From: an uncultured Saprospiraceae bacterium
GTDB taxonomy: Bacteria; Bacteroidota; Bacteroidia; Chitinophagales; Saprospiraceae
Reading direction: 5' to 3'
DNA: 5,706 nucleotides
Assembly (NCBI GenBank): GCA_937942465.1
Contig: CALDEO010000291.1
Location: 1 to 5,706 of the forward strand
Under the pieces are notes generated by a model. It saw only the letters and a program-made list of their open reading frames with translations. It made no database searches and had not been told where the DNA came from. A program made the position numbers and the translations under genes. This document shows positions 1-5,706 of the stretch, piece by piece; within the stretch, counting starts at the first letter, position 1, and every line of letters starts with the position of its first letter.

Positions 1-701
1 ATCTCTCCTCCTGCATTGATGGACCACTTAGACTCTTGGACGGTATTGCCATTATCGATCAGTGAGATATTGGGATTATTGACATGTTGTAGACTAGCTC
101 CAGCATAGACACTGTTATACTTACCCATCAATGCATAGTACATTAATCCTAAGCCAAAATCTGGATAAAACCCCGAAGATAGGGTCTCTCCTACTCTAGC
201 TTCTAATGCATCAATACTCTGATCAATGATTGCATTGGGTATATCATATTGATTGCCAAACCATATATCTCTAGACTTCAAGTTGTATTGACCGAGCCCC
301 GCATTGAACCCTGCTGATAAGTACTGCGAAAAACCATTCTTCTGGTATTTGCTACCAGAGAGTTGTAGGTTATAGGCTATATTAAATTGTGCCAATGTCT
401 GGCTGAATTGATCACTTGCAACCTGATCTCTCAGTACTAGAGCTCCTAAAGTCAATGTATTAGATCCAAACCAAATCTTATGGTCATAAGATGCCATAAA
501 AGTCTTAAATCCACCTCCATCAACGATACTAGACCATTGATCTCGATATGCTATCACTACTCGGTCATTACCACTAAAGACGCCTGTTGTTGCAGCATTG
601 TTATAAGCCGAAGTATTAAAAAATTGAGAAAACTGAGCATCCTGCCCATTCGACGAAAGGCAAATAAAAACAGTACATAATATGCTGAGTAAATACTTCA
701 A
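1..701 (-). CDS. PorP/SprF-family type IX secretion system outer-membrane protein, C-terminus cut by window edge
   Basis: The frame is open from a TTG at 701-699 to the left edge, giving 233 complete codons. It starts MKYLLSILCTVFICLSSNGQ, a Sec signal peptide, and continues with DAQFSQFFNTSAYNNAA and RVVIAYRDQWSSI. These match the family hallmark (QDPQFSQ..., then N/P-A-x-x-G, then YRxQW). Further family-like stretches are FKTFMASYDHKI, the glycine-rich strand LTLGALVLRD, YLSAGFNAGLGQY, FYPDFGLGLMYYA and a late AGASLQHVNNPNISL. Alternating hydrophobic strands fit an outer-membrane beta-barrel. Family members are usually about 300-340 residues, so roughly the last quarter to third lies outside the window. 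In Flavobacterium johnsoniae, SprF is needed to secrete the adhesin SprB, and the gene order here is the same. The TTG start is forced: the same frame has a TAA at 713-711, no ATG lies between it and the signal peptide, and the first in-frame ATG is about 68 codons in, beyond the family's N-terminal motifs. The family call is strong. That it serves the neighbouring protein is inferred from position. Confidence 0.93.
   Translation of the reverse strand, partial: MKYLLSILCTVFICLSSNGQDAQFSQFFNTSAYNNAATTGVFSGNDRVVIAYRDQWSSIVDGGGFKTFMASYDHKIWFGSNTLTLGALVLRDQVASDQFSQTLAQFNIAYNLQLSGSKYQKNGFSQYLSAGFNAGLGQYNLKSRDIWFGNQYDIPNAIIDQSIDALEARVGETLSSGFYPDFGLGLMYYALMGKYNSVYAGASLQHVNNPNISLIDNGNTVQESKWSINAGGE
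645..701 (-). other. Signal peptide of the PorP/SprF-family protein
   Basis: Residues 1-19 have a short positive N-end (Lys2), a hydrophobic core (LLSILCTVFICL) and a polar end SSNG before QDAQ. Cleavage after Gly19 (Ser at -3, Gly at -1) would leave an N-terminal Gln-Asp, the usual mature start in this family. Cys9 and Cys14 are not in a lipobox context, so a lipoprotein is unlikely. The exact cut site is inferred. Confidence 0.75.
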
Positions 702-705
702 TCTA
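699..705 (-). other. Stop/start junction with one-base gap and TTG start
   Basis: The large gene ends with TAG at 705-703, one base follows (702), and the next gene starts with TTG at 701-699. There is no room for a promoter or terminator, so the two genes should share a transcript. No Shine-Dalgarno-like sequence is seen; the bases before the TTG are A/T-rich, as is usual in Bacteroidota. Translational coupling by re-initiation is a natural reading but is inferred. Confidence 0.8.
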
Positions 706-3700
706 TCTAATTAATGTTGTTGTGCCACTTAATAACTCTGTTGTGCCTTGTGGTATCCTGACATTCATCTTCCACACATACATACCTGGAGGCATAAGTT
801 TATTTTTAAATCTCCCATCCCATCCTCGAGTCATATCATTGACATCGAAGTCTTTATCTTCATAGATGAGCTCTCCCCATCGATCAAAAATCGAATAATC
901 AAGTACCTCTGTCCCCTCTTTACCAAAGACATGAAGAATATCGTTTTGCCCATCACCATTAGGTGTGAACCCTGTCGGTACATCTACGATGATAAATTTG
1001 TTGATCGTAATCAATAACTTATCTGAAGTCGAACAGCCGTTTTCGTCTATGATATTCAAGGTAACATCAATATTGGATTGGATACTATCCAGTGCAAGTA
1101 TAGGACAATCTAAACACCCAACTATCGTCTCACCATCCACGATCCACTCGTATGATACTTGACCAAAACTATTGGAAACGACCGGTTTTATCTCTAGATA
1201 ACTTTCATAATTTGCTTTAATATTCAAACCTAAATCCAACTCGATACCACTAGACTCCGTGATATTAATACCCGACTGAGCTGATACACATCCTGTTCTA
1301 TCTTTTACATATACGGTATAATCTCCTGGCCCTAAAGCGATAATCTCGTTATTGGCAACATAATTAAAACTGTCGATACTATACACATAGTTACCGTTGC
1401 CACCAAAAGCATCTACAATAATACCTCCTGAAAAATCACCTAAACAATCACTATCATACTTATCAAAGGTGAAATCTACTGGCTCCTCAGGTTGATTGAC
1501 TGTCGTGGAGTCTATGGTAATGCATCCATTGGCATCTTCTATAGTGACGGTATAACTCCCCGTATATATATTCTTGATATTGATAGTTGTATCTGCGCTG
1601 CTCCACACGTAAGTGTACGGACTTGTAGCCCCAGCTACAATCATATCTACTTGTCCTGTGCTATCTCCATAACATGCCACATCTAGAGGTCTCAATTCAG
1701 TCCTTAACTCTGTTGGTTGATCTACTGCAGCACTGAATGTAGATGAACATCCATTGTTATCTGTGACGGTTACAATGTAGTTGCCTGACGTTAAGTTAGA
1801 CGCTATGGGCTCTGTTTGAAAATTGGCTGCACCATTCCATTTGTATGTGTATGGGCCCGTACCTCCGAGTCCTTCTACCTCCAGAGCACCGTCGCTGCCG
1901 TTGTAGCAAGAGACTTGTGTTGTATTTAGCAAATCCGAGGATATTGGCTCTGGATTATCGATCATAAATCGTTGCTCCCCTGTGCAACCTACAACATCAG
2001 TCACGGTGATACTGTAGACACCACCTGCCTCTAAATCATCCAATACAATATCTGTCTCCCCTGACAAGCTCCAAAGTATATCCAGATCCTGTGGGCTCAA
2101 TGTATTCATACCTTGCTCTCCACTCAATAACGTTGCTATTGCATCTCTTGAGTTGTTACAAGATGCTGGAGTTATATCCAATGATATGACTATAGAGTCT
2201 CGAACTTCAGTAAATATCGAGTCGACATTAACACATCCATTGTCATCAGTTATGGTGATTTGATTGTACTTTCCTGCGATTAATTTTCTAGACATCGCTG
2301 TCTGGTCTCCATTATCCCACACAACACTATACGGGCTTGTACCACCAAAACCTATGGCCGTAGCACGACCCTCATCTAGCGTATTATAACATGCCTCACT
2401 CTGCTCATCAAAGTTGATAGCAAGATAATCTAATGGCTCCGATATCGTGATGGTATCTCTCAACAAGCAACCCTGCGCATCTGTAACATCAAGATAGTAA
2501 TCACCTGCAACCATATCGAAATGAGAACTATCCTGCATAAAGTACCCAGAATCATTGCTCAATGTATAATCAACCGGTGATAATCCCGATAATGTAGTCA
2601 ATATCAAAAAGCCAGTCGAATCACCTTTACAGAGGATATTTTGATTAATAAAGGAGTAAGAAATAGTCGAATTTTGGAATACTTCAAATTGCTCCATTGC
2701 TGAGCAATTATTAGCATCTGTAATCTCAACATTATATAAACCTGCACTTAAGTTTGTTTGATTTTGTAGGGTCCCGTTGATTACTCCCGGTCCTGACCAG
2801 TTGTATTGAACATTACCTACCGTACCTATAACACTAGGCGTGATACTACCAGTGCTCGAGCCTACACATCCTGTCTCCTCTACGATGGCACTGATAACAA
2901 TAGGACTCCTATTATTGATTGTAGCTTCGATTGAGGCTGTACAGAGGTTATTATCTGTCACTACAATCTGATACGTGCCTGAGGCAAGGTTCAATATATC
3001 ATTGCCACTGACTGGAGTTGATGCTATCGATAGTTGGGTACTCGCATACGTAGTACTCAATGCTCCTACCCCACCAGATGGAGATATTTTGATACTACCA
3101 TCATTGCCATTGTAACAAGATACATGTGTCAGTATTGTGTCCATAAAGATCTGACTTGCTATTTCTATTGTACCAAATAAAGTCTGCTCGCATCCATATG
3201 CATCGGATACTACGGCTGAGACTAGACCTACCGTATCTATTATTGGTAAGGTAGAGCCATCCATCCATAGAATATCATATGGTGGTGTACCTCCCATGAT
3301 ACTGATACTTGCACTGCCTGTGTTATCACCAAAACAAGACTGATCAGTGAAGTCAATACTTGTTATCAAAGGCATAGCTGAGCTAATAATCTCAAAATCT
3401 CCATTGATCATACAACCATTAGCATCTTGAATATCGATTGTATATATACCTTGATCTAGTCCGATAATAGGATTGTCATCCGAATATGCACCACTATCTA
3501 TAGAATATGAATACGGAGCAGTACCACCACTTATATACACTTGAGCGGTACCATCATTACTGTCTGTACATTTCTCAGGTACTGTGACTATAGAATCCAG
3601 TGCCATAGTCATCGGATCTACTAGGCTAATTGTATCTAAGTACTGGCAACTTTTGTTATCCGTGATCGTCACATAGTAACTACCAAAGCCTATATTGCTG

Positions 3701-5706
3701 AGTATGGAATCGACCTCTGTGGTACTCCATAAAAATGTATATGGCCCTAAATCTCCGCTAATATCGAATGTTACTGAGGCGTCTGACTGGCCTGTACACG
3801 TTATGGGTTTTATAACTACTGGTGTCAATACTGCAATATCTGCCATCGGTATTTCTACTGTAATAGATATACTACAACCAGCATCATCACTGACTACTGG
3901 ATGATAGATACCTGCTGGTAGGTTATCATAGACTCCTGTAGTATTGACATCACCATCGAGATCATATGCATATGGACTTACAGTACCAGATCCTGTTATT
4001 TGAAAACTCCCTGATGACTCCCCTTCGCAAAGCGGTGTAGAGATATTATCGATATTGAATGCCGGTGTATTACAATTGGGTGTGGTACATGAGAGTGTGA
4101 TTTCTTCACTCAGGCATCCGTTATTATTAACTCTAACGCTTACAATCTCTGTATCTCCAAATCCCAATCCAGTAAATGTAAACCCATTCTGCATGGTAGG
4201 AATCCATCCGCCCGATGTACTTGTTGTTATTTCTATAACCCCTGCACTTACAGGATCCCAAGCAAACTCTAAACTAGAATTACTCAAGATATTGCATAAC
4301 ACATTCTGTGGAGGTAAGGGAGTATCTATAAGCTCAACAACCATCGTATCTCTGACAATACAACCATATGAATCCATAAGGTCTAGATATACATTGGTAA
4401 TCCCTGATGGATTGATCGTGATATCAGTACATTGATCACATACTATAGGTCCATTGTCATCACTCCACTGATATTCTAAATCGTAAACAGAGTTAAAATG
4501 AATAGACCACGAGTTCACTCGGTTAATATTGTTGACGATACCAAACGGTAGTGGATGCTCATCTAAGGTCACTAATAGCGACCAAGTACCGTTGGTTTTA
4601 TATCTAGAGTCAGCCCATAGATCAGACCACGTACCCTCAGGCTGAAAATTGCCAGTGTAACTCTCATTCGCAGGGAAATATGGCCCTAAGATTGGGTTTC
4701 CGTTATTTACATTAATCAAAGCTTGAGTAGTGAAACATAGATTGGTCAATGTATCTACATCTGGACCAATCGGAGGTACACTACCATCATCTAAGCCTTG
4801 ACCTATATCGGTCATCAATACTAAAATCTGACCATCTGGTCCGATCAAGTAAAAGTCATAAATATCTATGTCTCTAGCCAATACAATGAATGTATCGATA
4901 CAAACACGATCAATTAGCTCTGCTGACAATATTGTTGGGAATACTCCACTTACATCTAGATCTAACTGATAATCTGGTTGTGCAAATGGCACCACATCAA
5001 TTTGATTTAAATCACCTAATATAACTTCTGACTTATGCTCAAACGATGCTGCTTGTGGCAACATAAAACCACTAGGTAACTGTGCCTGAATATTGAGCTC
5101 GTCTAAAGTACATAACATCGTATCATTGGGCAGATGTATGGATGTAAGTATATTATCTCTTATCGGTATTTGCAAGGTATCTCGACGGCAATCATTGACT
5201 CGGTAGTCGATGTAAATAAACTCCGTACCCTCTGCTATATTGTCCTCTATTACCTCAAGTGGAATCTTAACAGACTGGCTACCTGTAGGAATAGTTAAAG
5301 TCGAAGGCGGCATTACGTAATCAAGTCCAACTGTTGCATTAGCGGTAAGCGTAGTACTCGTGAGAATATTGAAATCAATCATGTACGGAGTCTGTACCGC
5401 TGATGGCAGCGTAAATCTTACCTCACCTGGGTTACAACCCTCAGCTAGAGATCCATCAATACTCAGTGTCTCCAACCCTACGGACAAAGCACCGGTACTA
5501 AAACTCTTAGCTTCTAAGAATACCGCACTGTCCCAATTAATATCTTCTCCATCGGCTATTGCCAGCTTGATTGTATATTCCTGACAAGGTATAACTAATG
5601 CCTCTGCCGTGAATGCATCAATAAAACCATCAAATGTAAAGGTGGTACTCCCTGTGTTGTCATTATAATATTGACTAAAACTTAGCGACTCGCTAGATCC
5701 AGAACA
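703..5706 (-). CDS. Giant multidomain T9SS-exported surface protein with SprB repeats and type B (gliding motility) C-terminal sorting domain; N-terminus cut by window edge
   Basis: There are 1667 visible residues, then TAG. Counting from the right edge: v1-73 end of a choice-of-anchor L domain; v76-185 Calx-beta-like domain; v192-210 opening strand of an Ig/PKD-like domain; v222-406 P-domain-like module; v407-461 rest of the Ig/PKD-like domain (CDQC and later GC); v462-543 fibronectin-III-like segment; v552-1485 twelve SprB-type repeats; v1486-1570 second Ig/PKD-like domain; v1571-1667 CHU_C sorting domain. No catalytic motif is visible, so an adhesive or structural role at the cell surface is more likely than enzyme activity. 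An enzyme domain beyond the window cannot be excluded. Export would be by Sec (signal peptide outside the window) and then T9SS. The next gene, one base downstream, is a PorP/SprF-family partner as in sprB-sprF. It is not clearly an orthologue of F. johnsoniae SprB, which is much larger, so no symbol is given. The TTG at 5487 is internal: reading continues without a stop to 5706. Confidence 0.93.
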   Translation of the reverse strand, partial: CSGSSESLSFSQYYNDNTGSTTFTFDGFIDAFTAEALVIPCQEYTIKLAIADGEDINWDSAVFLEAKSFSTGALSVGLETLSIDGSLAEGCNPGEVRFTLPSAVQTPYMIDFNILTSTTLTANATVGLDYVMPPSTLTIPTGSQSVKIPLEVIEDNIAEGTEFIYIDYRVNDCRRDTLQIPIRDNILTSIHLPNDTMLCTLDELNIQAQLPSGFMLPQAASFEHKSEVILGDLNQIDVVPFAQPDYQLDLDVSGVFPTILSAELIDRVCIDTFIVLARDIDIYDFYLIGPDGQILVLMTDIGQGLDDGSVPPIGPDVDTLTNLCFTTQALINVNNGNPILGPYFPANESYTGNFQPEGTWSDLWADSRYKTNGTWSLLVTLDEHPLPFGIVNNINRVNSWSIHFNSVYDLEYQWSDDNGPIVCDQCTDITINPSGITNVYLDLMDSYGCIVRDTMVVELIDTPLPPQNVLCNILSNSSLEFAWDPVSAGVIEITTSTSGGWIPTMQNGFTFTGLGFGDTEIVSVRVNNNGCLSEEITLSCTTPNCNTPAFNIDNISTPLCEGESSGSFQITGSGTVSPYAYDLDGDVNTTGVYDNLPAGIYHPVVSDDAGCSISITVEIPMADIAVLTPVVIKPITCTGQSDASVTFDISGDLGPYTFLWSTTEVDSILSNIGFGSYYVTITDNKSCQYLDTISLVDPMTMALDSIVTVPEKCTDSNDGTAQVYISGGTAPYSYSIDSGAYSDDNPIIGLDQGIYTIDIQDANGCMINGDFEIISSAMPLITSIDFTDQSCFGDNTGSASISIMGGTPPYDILWMDGSTLPIIDTVGLVSAVVSDAYGCEQTLFGTIEIASQIFMDTILTHVSCYNGNDGSIKISPSGGVGALSTTYASTQLSIASTPVSGNDILNLASGTYQIVVTDNNLCTASIEATINNRSPIVISAIVEETGCVGSSTGSITPSVIGTVGNVQYNWSGPGVINGTLQNQTNLSAGLYNVEITDANNCSAMEQFEVFQNSTISYSFINQNILCKGDSTGFLILTTLSGLSPVDYTLSNDSGYFMQDSSHFDMVAGDYYLDVTDAQGCLLRDTITISEPLDYLAINFDEQSEACYNTLDEGRATAIGFGGTSPYSVVWDNGDQTAMSRKLIAGKYNQITITDDNGCVNVDSIFTEVRDSIVISLDITPASCNNSRDAIATLLSGEQGMNTLSPQDLDILWSLSGETDIVLDDLEAGGVYSITVTDVVGCTGEQRFMIDNPEPISSDLLNTTQVSCYNGSDGALEVEGLGGTGPYTYKWNGAANFQTEPIASNLTSGNYIVTVTDNNGCSSTFSAAVDQPTELRTELRPLDVACYGDSTGQVDMIVAGATSPYTYVWSSADTTINIKNIYTGSYTVTIEDANGCITIDSTTVNQPEEPVDFTFDKYDSDCLGDFSGGIIVDAFGGNGNYVYSIDSFNYVANNEIIALGPGDYTVYVKDRTGCVSAQSGINITESSGIELDLGLNIKANYESYLEIKPVVSNSFGQVSYEWIVDGETIVGCLDCPILALDSIQSNIDVTLNIIDENGCSTSDKLLITINKFIIVDVPTGFTPNGDGQNDILHVFGKEGTEVLDYSIFDRWGELIYEDKDFDVNDMTRGWDGRFKNKLMPPGMYVWKMNVRIPQGTTELLSGTTTLIR
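706..996 (-). other. Type B T9SS C-terminal sorting domain (gliding motility-associated, CHU_C)
   Basis: The last 97 residues carry all the family landmarks: VPTGFTPNGDGQND (v1576-1589), YSIFDRWGELIYE (v1604-1616), RGWDGRFKNK (v1627-1636), PPGMYVWKM (v1639-1647) and the end SGTTTLIR. Domains of this type direct Sec-exported proteins through the T9SS. Unlike type A domains, they are known in F. johnsoniae SprB to depend on a PorP/SprF-family partner. One such partner is encoded immediately downstream here. Confidence 0.95.
997..1251 (-). other. Ig/PKD-like segment with CxxC before the sorting domain (second copy)
   Basis: The segment runs from LDLGLNIKANYESYLEIKP through YEWIVDGETIVGCLDCPILA to IDVTLNIIDENGCSTSDKLL. 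It matches the common module just before CHU_C domains: L-G ... I-x-x-G-x-x-x-x-I-x-P, then Y-x-W, then C-L-x-C-P, then V-x-D-x-N-G-C. It probably spaces the repeat stalk from the sorting domain. Confidence 0.75.
1252..4053 (-). repeat. Array of twelve SprB-type protein repeats (70-83 residues each)
   Basis: Units from N- to C-terminus: R1 3844-4053, R2 3613-3843, R3 3379-3612, R4 3154-3378, R5 2908-3153, R6 2674-2907, R7 2434-2673, R8 2200-2433, R9 1951-2199, R10 1711-1950, R11 1483-1710, R12 1252-1482. Boundaries are approximate to a few residues. The consensus is C-x-G-x-x-x-G-x-x-x-x-x-x-x-G-G-x-x-P-Y-x-Y-x-W, later L-x-x-G-x-Y-x-V-x-V-T-D-x-x-G-C, then a short strand and a polar or proline turn (DQP, NQPE, SEP). 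This is the SprB repeat of Bacteroidota adhesins. Each unit has exactly two cysteines, 48-58 residues apart, and no other cysteine, so one disulphide per unit is likely (inferred). The repeats have diverged strongly in protein and DNA, so the array looks old. A long stalk or adhesive fibre is the expected role. Confidence 0.9.
4078..4323 (-). other. Fibronectin type III-like segment
   Basis: The segment opens PLPPQNVLCNILSNSSLEFAW and continues to IVSVRVNNNGCLSEEITLSC. The P-P-x-x-V-x-C ... S-x-x-x-x-W-x-x-V start and the alternating strands resemble the Fn3-like units that often precede SprB repeats. The call rests on pattern only, and some other Ig-like fold is possible. Confidence 0.5.
4324..4488 (-). 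other. Ig/PKD-like segment with CxxC (first copy)
   Basis: The segment reads LEYQWSDDNGPIVCDQCTD, then NVYLDLMDSYGCIVRDTMVV. It fits the PKD/Ig-like pattern Y-x-W-S ... C-x-x-C ... Y-x-L-x-x-x-D-S-x-G-C that is common in Bacteroidota surface proteins. Its usual first strand (P-x-D-T-x-L-C-x-x-x-x-L-x-I-x-A) is not adjacent. A good match, LPNDTMLCTLDELNIQAQL, sits on the other side of the P-domain-like module at 5077-5133. Confidence 0.65.
4489..5043 (-). other. Proprotein-convertase P-domain-like beta-sandwich module
   Basis: Residues v222-406 follow the P-domain pattern: IDRVCIDTFI, then DIDIYDFYLIGPDGQILVL (compare D-L-x-I-x-L-x-S-P-x-G), TNLCFTTQA, YTGNFQPEGTWSDLW, NGTWSLLVTLDE and NSWSIHF. 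The two cysteines (v269, v324) are at positions where Bacteroidota P-domain-like modules commonly carry them. The N-G-T-W-x-L and N-S-W-S-I-x-F motifs are the strongest evidence. No subtilisin-type protease is seen before it in the window. The module is therefore probably used as a structural or binding unit, as often happens in Bacteroidota surface proteins. Confidence 0.75.
5152..5481 (-). other. Calx-beta-like domain
   Basis: This segment directly follows the choice-of-anchor L domain. It holds the Calx-beta style run ATVGLDYVMPPSTLTIPTGS, then KIPLEVIEDNIAEGTEFIYI and a closing IPIRDN. The family pattern is A-x-x-G-x-D-Y, then T-x-x-I-P-x-G, then I-x-D-N/D-x-x-E-G-x-E. Acidic loop residues (IEDNIAEGTE) are those expected to bind Ca2+ in the family. 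Cysteines in AEGC and NDC may pair. Calcium binding is inferred. Confidence 0.7.
5488..5706 (-). other. C-terminal part of a choice-of-anchor L domain (partial)
   Basis: The 73 codons above the TTG at 5487 read in frame with no stop. They contain TTFTFDGFIDAFTAEALVIPCQEY, here split as FDGFIDAFTA and VIPCQEY, then IKLAIADGED and DSAVFLEAKSFS. The pattern V-x-P-C-x-x-Y-x-I-K-L-A-I-A-D followed by D-S-x-V-F-L-E-A-x-S-F is the closing signature of choice-of-anchor L domains, which are found on Bacteroidota surface proteins carrying various C-terminal anchors. Most of the domain, and presumably the signal peptide, lie to the right of the window. Confidence 0.85.

Noticed and set aside
645..701. 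Lipoprotein signal for the PorP/SprF-family protein (Cys9 or Cys14)
   Set aside because: Neither cysteine follows a lipobox (L-A/S-G/A-C type), and the mature start QDAQFSQF is typical of a signal peptidase I product in this family.
699..760. Terminator or promoter between the two genes
   Set aside because: The gap is one base. No hairpin followed by a T-run is seen on the minus strand around the stop codon, and there is no space for a promoter outside coding sequence.
480..1162. Short plus-strand open frames (480-680, 748-1017, 965-1162)
   Set aside because: They lie opposite the PorP/SprF gene and the sorting domain, both secure on the minus strand. Their products look like random translations.
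3928..3966. EF-hand/dockerin-like calcium loop (DLDGDVNTTG) in repeat R1
   Set aside because: The D-x-D-x-D start is suggestive, but the acidic residue expected at loop position 12 is missing and the stretch aligns with the core loop of other SprB units.
1252..4053. CRISPR array or DNA-level tandem repeat
   Set aside because: The periodicity of about 210-250 bases comes from diverged coding repeats. There are no identical short repeats with unique spacers.
4055..4435. Plus-strand open frame of 126 codons
   Set aside because: It lies wholly opposite the Fn3-like and Ig-like part of the large gene, whose protein has clear family signatures. The plus-strand product shows no recognisable motif.
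1492..5584. Other plus-strand open frames (1492-1686, 3695-3904, 5360-5584)
   Set aside because: All are antisense to the large gene and lack domain signatures. They are expected by chance in a long gene with this base composition.

Overview
The window looks like Bacteroidota chromosome, AT-rich by eye. Every recognisable protein signature belongs to the type IX secretion system (T9SS) and gliding-motility surface protein world: choice-of-anchor L, SprB repeats, a gliding-motility-type (type B, CHU_C) C-terminal sorting domain, and a PorP/SprF outer-membrane protein. The modular make-up resembles large surface proteins of Saprospiria/Cytophagia-like environmental lineages. That lineage guess is inference, and nothing in the window fixes it.

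Layout: both genes lie on the minus strand, so transcription runs from the right edge to the left. The first gene (703-5706) fills almost the whole window and is cut at its N-terminus by the right edge. The frame stays open to base 5706, 73 codons above the TTG at 5487, which is therefore an internal leucine codon. Its 1667 visible residues read, in order: the end of a choice-of-anchor L domain, a Calx-beta-like domain, a proprotein-convertase P-domain-like module apparently set inside an Ig/PKD-like module, a fibronectin-III-like segment, twelve SprB-type repeats with a conserved cysteine pair each, a second Ig/PKD-like module, and a type B T9SS sorting domain ending in ...TTTLIR. One base after its stop codon a second gene (1-701) begins at a TTG codon. 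It encodes a PorP/SprF-family protein with a signal peptide and is cut at its C-terminus by the left edge.

How they work together: by the known sprB-sprF pairing of Flavobacterium, the large protein would be exported through the T9SS to the cell surface. The PorP/SprF protein would be the outer-membrane partner that secretes or anchors it. The near-zero spacing suggests one mRNA and translational coupling. There is no intergenic region of note, no RNA gene, mobile element or CRISPR array, and no visible promoter or terminator. The system class is known. The less ordinary points are the nested P-domain, the two subtypes of SprB repeat, and the matching CxxC Ig-like modules on both sides of the repeat region.
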